Positions 7,464-16,099 of a stretch of 64,000 nucleotides of DNA are shown in pieces; positions within the stretch are counted from its first letter, which is position 1; every line of letters starts with the position of its first letter. The translations under genes and the position numbers were made by a program. This DNA is from JAMLHH01 sp964653095 (GTDB lineage Bacteria > Bacteroidota > Bacteroidia > Chitinophagales > JADIYW01), in the NCBI GenBank assembly GCA_964653095.1, contig CAZZEH010000009.1:1-64000 (forward strand). Direction: 5' to 3'. A model generated the notes under the pieces. The model was not told the DNA's origin. It saw only the letters and a program-made list of their open reading frames with translations, and ran no database searches.

Positions 7464-8176
7464 TGAATGCATTTGCATTAGTTACAGGAAGTGCGGATAG
7501 AATCGGGAAAGCTGTTGCTTTGGAGTTGGCTTCTAAGGGGTATAATCTTTTACTGCATTACAACAACTCAAAAGAAAAAGCCAAGGCCGTTCAAAAAGAG
7601 ATTGCCGATATGGGTGTCAAAGCCGAAACAATCCGCATCAACTTTCTGGAAGACAATGACTATGATAAAATTTTCAGGGAATTAAAGAACAAAGACATGA
7701 CTGTTGAAGTGCTGGTCAATTGCGCTTCTGACTTCAGACCTTCTTCCTTTACAGATATCGGAAGTGAATTATTGAGAAAAGAGATAAAAATCAATTTTGA
7801 AAACGCTTACCTTCTGACTAAAGCATTTGCACGTGTGTATGGAGAAGGAGAAATTATTAATTTTTTGGACACCAAAGTGGAAAAAAATTATACTGTACAT
7901 TTGGATTACCTGCTCAGCAAAAAATTATTCAAAGAATTCACAAAACTGGCTGCCGTAGAACTGGCACCAAATTTCAAGGTTAATGCCATCGCTCCGGGGC
8001 TTGTGCTGCCGCCTGCCGGAAAAGATGAATCTTACCTTTTGAATCTCGCCCAAAACATTCCAATGAAGACCATCGGGAATATGGAAGAAATATTAAAAGC
8101 ATTCCGTTTTATTTTAGACAGCAACTTTATTACAGGCCAAATTTTGTATATTGACGGTGGAGATCATTTGATATAA
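7463..8176 (+). CDS. FolM/PTR1-type pteridine reductase (SDR family)
   Basis: A 237-residue short-chain dehydrogenase. The cofactor loop is T-G-S-A-D-R-I-G (residues 8-15), the TGxxxRxG form typical of pteridine reductases PTR1/FolM rather than the ordinary TGxxxGxG. The usual catalytic Ser is replaced by Asp (F-L-D-T, D136), as in PTR1, and the Y-x-x-x-K pair is Y149/K153; N-C-A-S-D-F at 86-91 also matches. This points to an NADPH-dependent dihydropterin/dihydrofolate reductase. It overlaps the flavin reductase by one base and is followed 39 bp later by a FolB-FolK fusion, supporting a role in folate or tetrahydromonapterin metabolism. Confidence 0.8.
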   Translation: MNAFALVTGSADRIGKAVALELASKGYNLLLHYNNSKEKAKAVQKEIADMGVKAETIRINFLEDNDYDKIFRELKNKDMTVEVLVNCASDFRPSSFTDIGSELLRKEIKINFENAYLLTKAFARVYGEGEIINFLDTKVEKNYTVHLDYLLSKKLFKEFTKLAAVELAPNFKVNAIAPGLVLPPAGKDESYLLNLAQNIPMKTIGNMEEILKAFRFILDSNFITGQILYIDGGDHLI

Positions 8177-8215
8177 AATTTTATCTTAACGCCTCAGTTT
8201 ACAAAAAGGAATAAA

Positions 8216-8995
8216 ATGAATTTCGACGCACTGCCAAAAATATCGACAGTACAGGTAGAAAATTTAAGAGTTCGGGCCTATATCGGTTTTCAGGAGTGGG
8301 AAATTGACAAGCTTCAGGACTTAGAAATCTCTTTTTCGTTTAAATACGATACCTGCCGGGCAGCAGATTCGGATCAGGTAGAAGATGCTGTAAATTACAA
8401 AGAAATCAACAAAGCCGTAATAGCACTGGTAGAACAACAGAAGTTTAACCTGTTAGAATATGCGGCAGAAAAAATCTACGAGTATATTCAAGGTTTTCAT
8501 CCTGCAATTCAGGATATAGAAGTTTCCATAAAAAAGCCCAATGCTCTCAGATTCACGGATAATGTAGGCATTAAAATCTCCGGGGCGGACCGATATAAAA
8601 CGGCCATAATTACCTTGGGTTCAAATATTCAGGCTGAAGAAAACTTCGACAAAGCTCTGTCCATGTTACAGGGTTTCGGACAGATTATCAAACGTACAGA
8701 GTTTATCAAAACAGAGCCTCTGAAATTTGAGAACCAGGCAGATTTCTTAAACGGTGCTGTTTTACTTGCCACAAAAAAAAGTCTCGCAGACTTACATCTG
8801 GAACTAAAAAATATAGAGGCTGCACTCGGACGGGTACGTACCGAAAATAAAAATGCTCCCCGTACGATTGATTTGGACCTTACTACTTATAACGGCTTTC
8901 TGGTTGATCGGGGCATTAAAGAATTACCTTTTGTTGTAAACTTTCTGAAAGAGCTGCAGCCCGAAATCACCTTAAACGGTCATACCGTTCAATAA
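8216..8995 (+). CDS. folB-folK: Dihydroneopterin aldolase - HPPK fusion
   Basis: A 259-residue bifunctional folate-pathway protein. Residues 12-125 are a FolB/FolX domain (Y-I-G-F-Q-E-W-E, V-N-Y-K-E-I, N-L-L-E-Y-A-A, I-K-K-P-N-A-L), converting dihydroneopterin to hydroxymethyldihydropterin. Residues 129-259 are a FolK (HPPK) domain (T-L-G-S-N-I, F-L-N-G-A, A-P-R-T-I-D-L-D-L), which pyrophosphorylates that product. The HPPK part is short, about 130 residues against about 160, and lacks the L-P-H-P-R...R loop that normally follows the P-R-T-I-D-L-D-L motif. A rare clear Shine-Dalgarno (AAAAAGGA) precedes the ATG. The fusion resembles pneumococcal SulD in order. Adjacent FolM-type SDR strengthens the assignment. 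Confidence 0.87.
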   Translation: MNFDALPKISTVQVENLRVRAYIGFQEWEIDKLQDLEISFSFKYDTCRAADSDQVEDAVNYKEINKAVIALVEQQKFNLLEYAAEKIYEYIQGFHPAIQDIEVSIKKPNALRFTDNVGIKISGADRYKTAIITLGSNIQAEENFDKALSMLQGFGQIIKRTEFIKTEPLKFENQADFLNGAVLLATKKSLADLHLELKNIEAALGRVRTENKNAPRTIDLDLTTYNGFLVDRGIKELPFVVNFLKELQPEITLNGHTVQ

Positions 8996-9074
8996 TCTTT
9001 GACTGTCCAAAACAACTGTTTTGATTTCTTCAAAAAGAGTTTTTAGTATCTTGTAGTCCGGAACTTAAAAACTG

Positions 9075-9854
9075 ATGAAGAGAATATTTCTCAACGACTA
9101 TATTATTCTGACAATCGTACTGATTAATGCCGCTGTCATTTTCATCAGTGGGTTTAATTTCACACCTGCCACAAACTTTTTTCTGCTGCTGCTTGATACT
9201 TTATTTACGGTAATCTTCATCGCAGAACTCGGAGTCAAGCTCAACTATTATGGAGTAAAAGGATATTTCTCTCAGGGCTGGAATATTTTAGATTTTACTT
9301 TGGTGATTATTTCACTGCCTTCTCTCCTTGTACTGATTTTCCAACTGGACATCAATGACTTAAGCTATCTGCTTGTGTTCAGAACGTTGAGAGTATTCAA
9401 AATCTTTAGGTTTTTCAGTTTCATTCCGGGGATTAATAATTTAATCAGCAGTATCATTAGAGGATTCAAAGCGTCCGTCCTGATACTGATTTGCTTTTGG
9501 CTTTTCATATTTGTAACCGGCACCTTGTCCTTTCACATTTTTAATGAGCACGAACCCTTTAACAATCCGGCAACCTCTCTTTACACCACTTTTAAAATTT
9601 TCACTATTGAAGGCTGGAACGAAATCCCGGATTTGATTACACCCGGGAAAACATCTGCTCAGGTTCTGTTTATCAGACTCTACTTTATGGGAATGCTGGT
9701 AGTAGGAGGTATTTTTGGGCTTTCTTTTGTCAATGCGGTACTGGTCGATTCTATGGTACAGGACAATACGGATGATTTAGAAGAAAAAATGGATCGGCTG
9801 CGGGAAGAAATCAAAGAACTTAAAGAGATTATCCGTGCAGAAAATTCTGAATAA
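9075..9854 (+). CDS. NavBac-like voltage-gated ion channel
   Basis: A 259-residue single-domain six-helix cation channel. S1-S3 occupy roughly residues 8-90; S4 has R-T-L-R-V-F-K-I-F-R (about 109-118) with four gating charges at three-residue spacing; S5 and the pore follow, with selectivity filter F-T-I-E-G-W-N-E (about 177-184), comparable to the T-L-E-S-W-S of bacterial sodium channels; S6 is V-G-G-I-F-G-L-S-F-V-N. The C-terminus is a heptad-like coiled coil (M-D-R-L-R-E-E-I-K-E-L), which tetramerises such channels. It forms a homotetramer in the inner membrane. The Glu ring argues for sodium selectivity, but Gly in place of Ser is not the canonical filter, so calcium or mixed selectivity is possible. 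Confidence 0.85.
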   Translation: MKRIFLNDYIILTIVLINAAVIFISGFNFTPATNFFLLLLDTLFTVIFIAELGVKLNYYGVKGYFSQGWNILDFTLVIISLPSLLVLIFQLDINDLSYLLVFRTLRVFKIFRFFSFIPGINNLISSIIRGFKASVLILICFWLFIFVTGTLSFHIFNEHEPFNNPATSLYTTFKIFTIEGWNEIPDLITPGKTSAQVLFIRLYFMGMLVVGGIFGLSFVNAVLVDSMVQDNTDDLEEKMDRLREEIKELKEIIRAENSE

Positions 9855-9887
9855 ATACAGTTATAAAAAAATGATACCTATTATACT

Positions 9888-11657
9888 ATGCAAGTCAAAG
9901 ATAAAATAACTCTTTTGCGGACAGAAATGGCTAAAAACAACGTAGATGTTTTTATTGTTTTTTCGGCCGACCCGCACATGAGCGAATATTTGCCCGATGA
10001 ATGGAAAGAAAGAGTCTGGATATCCGGTTTTACAGGCTCTGCAGGTTGGGTAGTTATTACGAGTCAAAAAGCGGGCTTATGGACTGACGGGCGATATTTC
10101 ACTCAGGCAGAAAAAGAATTGAAAGGCAGCGGAATCGCTCTTTTCAAAGACGGTCAGGAAGATACTCCAAACTATATCGACTGGATTATTTCCGAGACCA
10201 AAACCAATTCTACTATTGCCGTAAACGCACTGACAACTTCAATAGCGAATTGGCAAGCGTTAGATAAAAAACTGCTAAACTCTCAACGGAATCTGATAAA
10301 TCTTCCGCTTTTACAAAAAGTATGGACTGACCGGCATTCTGATTCATCGCAGCCGGTTTATGTTCACCCCGTAAAATGGGCTGGGCAGTCCGTGCCCGAC
10401 AAGCTGCGAAAAATTAAAAAAGAGATGCATCATAATGGTGCTTCCGCTCTCATACTGTCGGCATTGGATGATATCGCCTGGACTCTAAATCTTCGGGGCA
10501 GTGATGTAGAATGTAATCCGGTTTTTCTGTCATACGTGCTGATTACCGGGAAAAGCACGGTACTATTTATCCAGAAGAATAAGCTCAACGCACAAGCTCG
10601 CAATCAGTTACAGGAATCGGGAATTGACGTGATGCCGTATTCGCATTTTTTTGAAGTTTTAGAGCAAATCAACGGCGAAAAATTTCTTCTCGCACCTAAC
10701 TGCAATCAGTTAATTTTTGACACACTCAGCAGAAATAATATTATACTAATCAGACCCACTCCGGTGCAACAGATGAAAGCGATTAAAAATGCTGCCGAAC
10801 TGGAAGGATTCCGAACAGTTATGGTGCGGGACGGAGCAGCAATGGTTAAATTTTTATACTGGTTCATTCATGATAAAAATGTAATTGGAATGAATGAATA
10901 TGAGATAGGTGAAAAGTTAAAAACCTATCGAGCAGACAGTCCAAATTTTGTCGGAGTCAGTTTTGACAGTATTGTGGGATATCAGGGTAATGGAGCAATT
11001 ATCCATTACAAAGCACCTGAATCCGGCAGTTCAAAAATCGACAGAATTGGCAGTATATTGATTGACTCCGGTGGGCAGTATTTGGAAGGCACTACAGATA
11101 TCACCCGAACTGTTCCCCTGGGCAAAACAAGTGATGAATTTAATAGAGATTACACGCTGGTACTGAAAGGGCAAATACAACTTTCTATGGCAAAATTTCC
11201 AAAAGGCACACGAGGGACTCACTTAGATACTCTTGCAAGACTGTCCTTATGGAAAGACGGAAAAGATTATAATCATGGCACAGGGCATGGAGTAGGCAGC
11301 TTCCTTAATGTACATGAGGGACCGCAGAATATCCGCAAAGACCTCAACCCTCAAAAATTATTGCCCGGAATGGTATTGTCCAACGAGCCGGGCTACTATA
11401 AAGTAGGCGAGTACGGCATTCGACATGAAAATCTGATAGCAGTACGGGAATGGAAGAAAACAGAGTGGAACACATTTTACGAATTTGAAACGCTGACATT
11501 CTGTCCATTTTTTAAAAGTCCTGTCATTAAAGAAATGCTGTCCGAAGAAGAAATCGACTGGCTGAATGAATATCATCAAACCTGCCGGGAAAAACTTTCT
11601 CCCCACCTCCACGGAGAAATTAAAGATTGGCTTTTCGAAATCACTTCTCCTCTGTAA
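9888..11657 (+). CDS. Xaa-Pro aminopeptidase (M24B, aminopeptidase P)
   Basis: A 589-residue cytoplasmic peptidase with the three-part layout of eukaryotic-type aminopeptidase P: two creatinase-like N-terminal domains (W-I-S-G-F-T-G-S-A-G, L-W-T-D-G-R-Y) and a C-terminal pita-bread catalytic domain. Metal ligands are in order: I-D-S-G-G-Q-Y (D), T-T-D-I-T-R (D), G-T-G-H-G-V-G (H), S-N-E-P-G-Y-Y (E) and R-H-E-N-L (E). It removes N-terminal residues preceding proline. No signal peptide. The start is 33 bp after the channel gene's stop, so the two may share a transcript. Confidence 0.95.
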   Translation: MQVKDKITLLRTEMAKNNVDVFIVFSADPHMSEYLPDEWKERVWISGFTGSAGWVVITSQKAGLWTDGRYFTQAEKELKGSGIALFKDGQEDTPNYIDWIISETKTNSTIAVNALTTSIANWQALDKKLLNSQRNLINLPLLQKVWTDRHSDSSQPVYVHPVKWAGQSVPDKLRKIKKEMHHNGASALILSALDDIAWTLNLRGSDVECNPVFLSYVLITGKSTVLFIQKNKLNAQARNQLQESGIDVMPYSHFFEVLEQINGEKFLLAPNCNQLIFDTLSRNNIILIRPTPVQQMKAIKNAAELEGFRTVMVRDGAAMVKFLYWFIHDKNVIGMNEYEIGEKLKTYRADSPNFVGVSFDSIVGYQGNGAIIHYKAPESGSSKIDRIGSILIDSGGQYLEGTTDITRTVPLGKTSDEFNRDYTLVLKGQIQLSMAKFPKGTRGTHLDTLARLSLWKDGKDYNHGTGHGVGSFLNVHEGPQNIRKDLNPQKLLPGMVLSNEPGYYKVGEYGIRHENLIAVREWKKTEWNTFYEFETLTFCPFFKSPVIKEMLSEEEIDWLNEYHQTCREKLSPHLHGEIKDWLFEITSPL

Positions 11658-11809
11658 GATTTATTATCAGACTGTCTTTTTTAGAGCCAAAGTATTTTGT
11701 CAAATTTGATTATTTTTATCTCTGAGCATAAATTTACGGGCACAGAATTTTAAAGGCTGAATCTTAAAGTTTATCTTTCAAAATTAAAATACCACTGCCG
11801 TTGCTGTCT

Positions 11810-13372
11810 ATGAAAAAATCTGCTCTCCTGTTTTTATCTACTCTTGTTTCTATTCCTTCTTATTGTCAGGAGGCTTCTTTTACAGATCAATTCGATTTTA
11901 TTTTTAAAAAATATACGCAGTGGTTTGTGGATATTGTTTTTTATGAAATACCTGTTACGGACAACTTTCACATCCCTTGGGTGGTACTATTCCTGATTGC
12001 AGGTGCGCTCTACTTTACCTTTTATTTTCGGCTGATTAACTTTTTTGAATTTAAAACAGCTCTGCGGGTCGTAAAAGGCGATTATCAGGAAGTGGAAAAC
12101 ATTCACGATAAAAAAGTCAAATCCGATAAAAGCAAACTGCCGGAAGGTGAAGTTTCTCACTTTCAGGCCTTGGCTACTGCGCTCTCCGCTACGGTCGGTT
12201 TGGGAAATATAGCCGGTGTAGGAGTGGCAATCTCCATAGGTGGTCCGGGAGCTACTTTTTGGATGATTATCGGCGGGCTGCTTGGCATGGCGACCAAATT
12301 TGCCGAATGTACTCTCGGTGTGAAATATCGGGATGTGGACAAAAACGGAGTGGTATATGGTGGTCCCATGTACTATCTGAAAAAAGGACTGGCCGAAAAA
12401 GGAATGCCAAGACTGGGTAACGCGATGGGATATATCTTCGCCATCTTGGTAACCTGTGGAGCATTTGGTATCGGCAATATGTTTCAGGCCAATCAGGCTT
12501 CCGTGCAATTTGCCCGGCTGATAGGACTTGACAACACTTTAGCGGTGCTCTGGATTGGAGCGCTGCTTGCTGTAATTGTGGCATTGGTCATAGTGGGAGG
12601 TATCAAAAGAATAGCGAAAGTGACCGGAAAGCTCGTCCCTTTTATGGCAATATTGTACATCGTAAGTGCTCTGATAATAATTTTTATCAACTATCATCAC
12701 ATTGGAGATGCAGTCAATGCAATTTTCGAAGGAGCTTTTACCGGTACAGGCATAGCGGGCGGTGTCGCAGGAGTGATGATTCAGGGAATCCGGAGAAGTA
12801 CATTTTCCAACGAAGCAGGGATTGGCTCTGCCCCTACCGCTCACGCCGCGGTCAGAACCAATCATCCGGCATCCGAAGGTATTGTTGCCCTTTTGGAACC
12901 GTTTATTGACACAGTAGTGATTTGTACAATGACTGCCCTGATTATTATCATTTCTAATTTTGATGCAGATATTGTTCAGTACGGACAGGGAATTACAGAA
13001 GGGGTACAGATTACTGCTGCTGCCTTTGATTCGGCCATTCCGCATTTCTCAATTGCCCTGACAATTGCTGTAATTTTATTTGCCATTTCCACTATGATTT
13101 CATGGTCTTACTACGGATTGCAGGGTTTTATGTTTCTTTTTGGAAGAAGCAGACAAGCCAGACTGATATACAATATTATATTTTGCATCATGATATGGGT
13201 AGGTTCTGCCATTAGTCTGGACGCAGTAGTGAATTTTTCGGATGCGCTGATTTTTTCTATGGCAGTACCAAATATTATTGGAGTCATTATTCTGGCGCCT
13301 GTTATTAAAAAAGAACTTTCAGAATATCGCTCCGCAATTCGGATTTTCAAATCCGGGAAAAACAAAGATTAG
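11810..13372 (+). CDS. Alanine/glycine:cation symporter (AGCS family)
   Basis: A protein of 520 residues with an N-terminal hydrophobic leader ending S-Y-C-Q and about ten to eleven membrane segments. AGCS signatures are clear: A-L-S-A-T-V-G-L-G-N-I-A-G-V, G-G-P-G-A-x-F-W-M, G-G-P-M-Y-Y-L-K-K-G, F-S-N-E-A-G-I-G-S-A-P-T-A-H-A-A, and S-W-S-Y-Y-G near the end. Members import alanine or glycine with sodium. ATG at 11810 is preferred over an in-frame TTG three codons earlier. Its stop lies 4 bp from the stop of the convergent acyl-CoA synthetase gene. The preceding 152 bp contain only AT-rich promoter-like sequence. Confidence 0.94.
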   Translation: MKKSALLFLSTLVSIPSYCQEASFTDQFDFIFKKYTQWFVDIVFYEIPVTDNFHIPWVVLFLIAGALYFTFYFRLINFFEFKTALRVVKGDYQEVENIHDKKVKSDKSKLPEGEVSHFQALATALSATVGLGNIAGVGVAISIGGPGATFWMIIGGLLGMATKFAECTLGVKYRDVDKNGVVYGGPMYYLKKGLAEKGMPRLGNAMGYIFAILVTCGAFGIGNMFQANQASVQFARLIGLDNTLAVLWIGALLAVIVALVIVGGIKRIAKVTGKLVPFMAILYIVSALIIIFINYHHIGDAVNAIFEGAFTGTGIAGGVAGVMIQGIRRSTFSNEAGIGSAPTAHAAVRTNHPASEGIVALLEPFIDTVVICTMTALIIIISNFDADIVQYGQGITEGVQITAAAFDSAIPHFSIALTIAVILFAISTMISWSYYGLQGFMFLFGRSRQARLIYNIIFCIMIWVGSAISLDAVVNFSDALIFSMAVPNIIGVIILAPVIKKELSEYRSAIRIFKSGKNKD

Positions 13373-13376
13373 TAAT

Positions 13377-15191
13377 TTACAGGCCGTCCTCTTTAATTTC
13401 TCTCAAGGCTTTAAGGGTCAGCTTTTTATATTTTTCACGCTTATTCCTTTTTATCCAAACCGGAAAGGCTGACTGTTCAAATGCTTCCTCTTTAATATTT
13501 TTCTTGACAACTTTATAAGTGGATGTATATTCGAAATCGTCAACTACTCTGACAAAAACCGGTACAGCATAATGCGGAAGAGATTTATCCAAAAACGTAC
13601 TAAAATCATCCCAATCCATCTTTTCTCCTTTTCTCAGTTTAACAGCTGCCATACCTGCTTTTCCGTCAGAATGCGGAATATCCACACCATACACTGCACA
13701 GCTGTCAATTGCGGGATAGGTGTTAAAAATCTCCTCTACTTCTGCTGTGGAGACATTTTCACCTTTCCATCTGAAAGTATCTCCTTCTCTATCCACAAAC
13801 TGCGCATGCAGAAATCCTATATTACGCATGATATCTCCGGTATTAAACCAAGTGTCTCCTTTCCTGAAAACATTTTTAAGCATTTTCTTTTTACTCTCTT
13901 CTTCTTTCACATATCCGGCAAAAGGATATTGGTCTGACACCTCAAAAATCATCAGTCCTACTTCTCCCCAACGCACTTTTTTCATAAAACCGTTTCTGTC
14001 ATATACCGGCTCCCCTTTCTCCCGATCGTATTCGATAATTTCAAATTTGGTGGCACACCATCCAACGGTATGGTCCAGATTAAACGTATTGGTGAAAGTC
14101 ATATTTCCCTCGGAGGAGGCATAAAACTCATAAACTTCAGGAATATTAAACCGATATTTAAAACTTTCCCAAATATCAGGACGGAGTCCGTTGCCTATAA
14201 TTTTTTGCACTTTGTGCTTCCTGTCCAGTTCACTTTCAGGTGCATTATAAAGATATCTCAAAATATCTCCAATATATATAAAAGAAGTCGCCTGATATTT
14301 TATGCAGTCTTTCCAAAACTCAGAAACAGAAAACTTCCTCCTAATAGCCATTGCCGCACCACTGCCTGCCGCACTTGCCCAGGCTATCAGCAGAGCATTG
14401 GCATGATAAAACGGGATGCTGACATACATCACATCATCAGAATTGAGGTCCAGATTGACTTTTCCGAACCAATACAGACATTGAATCCACTTCCGGTGTT
14501 TTTGTATGGAAGCTTTGGGCATCCCGGTAGTACCCGAGGTGAAAATATAGGCAAATGAAGTACCGGACTGAATTCTGTTGACTCCCTTGAGATTACTCTT
14601 CGGAAATCTGCTTAAAATCTCATCCAGCCTCACAAAATATTCCGGGAAAGCATTCTCCCCTTTATCCCGAATACCGATAAATACTTTTCTGCCGGGTGAG
14701 ACAATATCCGCCCGCACTTCCTCAAAAGCATCTGCCAACTCTTCCCCTACTACAAAATATCCGTCATTATCCTGATTAATGCTGTGAGTCAGGACCTGAA
14801 GCCTCTGATTAGAATTAATCAGTGAAGCTATTGCCTGAATTTTAGCCAAAGCTGCAACCGTAAATAACACCTCAGGACGGTTTTCCATAAACACGATAAC
14901 TACCTGTCCTTTCCTTACGCCGTGATGCAGAAAAAGATGTGCGTACCGATTGACTATTCTGTTGAACTCATCGTGTGTCCAGGAACGGTCTTCAAAGAGA
15001 ATGGCCGTTTTTCCACGATATTGTTTGGCATTGTCCTGAATAATTTTTCCTAATGATTTACGATCCGTATCTCTTTGCAACAATGCCGGAATACCACCCG
15101 TAATCAGTCCGGGGATTTTTCCAGGAAGTCTTTGAACTACCTGAGGGATAAACTCAAAAACATTTATTTTTTTATCAGAATCTATAGACAC
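13377..15191 (-). CDS. Long-chain acyl-CoA synthetase (FATP/FadD6-like)
   Basis: A 604-residue ANL-superfamily adenylate-forming enzyme most like the fatty-acid-transport-protein branch. AMP-binding motif Y-I-F-T-S-G-T-T-G-M-P-K (about residues 211-222), F-Y-A-S-S-E-G-N, and the adenylation hinge W-F-N-T-G-D-I-M-R; the late F-R-W-K-G-E-N-V-S-T-A-E-V is the FATP-type signature. It activates fatty acids to acyl-CoA, possibly coupled to uptake at the inner membrane. The start is GTG, preceded by an AGG-containing stretch; no in-frame ATG occurs close by. Convergent to the alanine symporter with 4 bp between stops. The 237 bp upstream show no gene. Confidence 0.9.
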   Translation of the reverse strand: MSIDSDKKINVFEFIPQVVQRLPGKIPGLITGGIPALLQRDTDRKSLGKIIQDNAKQYRGKTAILFEDRSWTHDEFNRIVNRYAHLFLHHGVRKGQVVIVFMENRPEVLFTVAALAKIQAIASLINSNQRLQVLTHSINQDNDGYFVVGEELADAFEEVRADIVSPGRKVFIGIRDKGENAFPEYFVRLDEILSRFPKSNLKGVNRIQSGTSFAYIFTSGTTGMPKASIQKHRKWIQCLYWFGKVNLDLNSDDVMYVSIPFYHANALLIAWASAAGSGAAMAIRRKFSVSEFWKDCIKYQATSFIYIGDILRYLYNAPESELDRKHKVQKIIGNGLRPDIWESFKYRFNIPEVYEFYASSEGNMTFTNTFNLDHTVGWCATKFEIIEYDREKGEPVYDRNGFMKKVRWGEVGLMIFEVSDQYPFAGYVKEEESKKKMLKNVFRKGDTWFNTGDIMRNIGFLHAQFVDREGDTFRWKGENVSTAEVEEIFNTYPAIDSCAVYGVDIPHSDGKAGMAAVKLRKGEKMDWDDFSTFLDKSLPHYAVPVFVRVVDDFEYTSTYKVVKKNIKEEAFEQSAFPVWIKRNKREKYKKLTLKALREIKEDGL

Positions 15192-15428
15192 AACCTGTTT
15201 ATTTTGTTTTAAATATAATTAGCCCTCTGTACATTCCCAAAAGGGATTCATAATTTAATGTATGTCCGCTATACACTTTACATTTCTTTGTTTTTTAGTT
15301 GGAAACCAGATTTTTTAGAGTCGGATTTGACTTCATGTTTTCAATTTAGATATTTTTTTACACTTACCCATAAAATGTCGCTCATGTTTCTTGCTAAATA
15401 GTTAGTATTTTAGCCCTTAAACAAGTGT

Positions 15429-16010
15429 ATGTTAGGTCTTAAACTTCCGACTGATCCGAGATGGGTTAATCTTGTCGAAAAAAGCATCGAAGAAATACTG
15501 ACAGATCACGCGTACTGTGAACAAAAAGCCGCATCAGCCTGCATAGGACTGATTCAGCTTTATCCCGATAAAATATATTTAGTCGAAAAACTGAGTCCGG
15601 TAGTCACCGAGGAATGGTCTCATTTCAGGATGGTGCTGAAAGAACTTGAGAAAAGAGAGATGCAGCTCGGGTTCCAACGCAAAGATGAATATGTAAATAA
15701 ACTCAGAAAGTTTGTGGTCAAAGGCGGTAGTCGGGAGCACAGACTTTTAGACAAACTGCTCATGGCTGCACTTATAGAAGCCCGTTCCTGTGAAAGATTC
15801 AGGCTGTTGTCTGAAGAAATTTCCGATAAAAGTCTCAGAGAATTTTACAGAAACCTTATGATTGCAGAAGCCAAGCACTATACCATGTTTATCGATATAG
15901 CCAACCAGTACACAGATAAAGAAAAAGTAAAAATTAGGTGGGAAGAATGGCTTGAATATGAGGCTTCTGTGATGCGAGGGATGAAACTTAAAGGAGAGAA
16001 TATCCATTAA
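15429..16010 (+). CDS. miaE: tRNA-(ms2io6A)-hydroxylase MiaE
   Basis: A 193-residue ferritin-like diiron monooxygenase. MiaE hydroxylates ms2i6A at position 37 of tRNA using O2. Diiron ligands are seen as D-H-A-Y-C-E-Q-K-A (E37), E-E-W-S-H-F (E, H), E-A-R-S-C-E-R-F (E) and A-E-A-K-H-Y (E, H), the expected two carboxylate-His sets. Length is typical. Together with TrhO, this is the second oxygen-dependent tRNA hydroxylase in the window. It has no operon partner; the downstream lipoprotein has its own promoter element. Confidence 0.93.
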   Translation: MLGLKLPTDPRWVNLVEKSIEEILTDHAYCEQKAASACIGLIQLYPDKIYLVEKLSPVVTEEWSHFRMVLKELEKREMQLGFQRKDEYVNKLRKFVVKGGSREHRLLDKLLMAALIEARSCERFRLLSEEISDKSLREFYRNLMIAEAKHYTMFIDIANQYTDKEKVKIRWEEWLEYEASVMRGMKLKGENIH

Positions 16011-16073
16011 GATCTGAGTTTGTTAATTTTTTTCAGAATCGCCCTTTTTTATATATTTCATATTTCTATTTAT

Positions 16074-16081
16074 TATCTTTG
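16074..16081 (+). promoter_or_regulatory. Putative -7 element of lipoprotein gene
   Basis: TATCTTTG, a full match to TAnnTTTG, ending 9 bp before the first ATG (16091) and 18 bp before the second (16100). The inferred transcript start near 16088 leaves almost no leader for 16091, favouring 16100. No clear -33 TTG is seen. Confidence 0.45.
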
Positions 16082-16099
16082 ATATAAATAATGCCACTT

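Noticed and set aside
11987..12508. Long open frame on the minus strand
   Set aside because: Antisense shadow of the alanine symporter, which has all family motifs.
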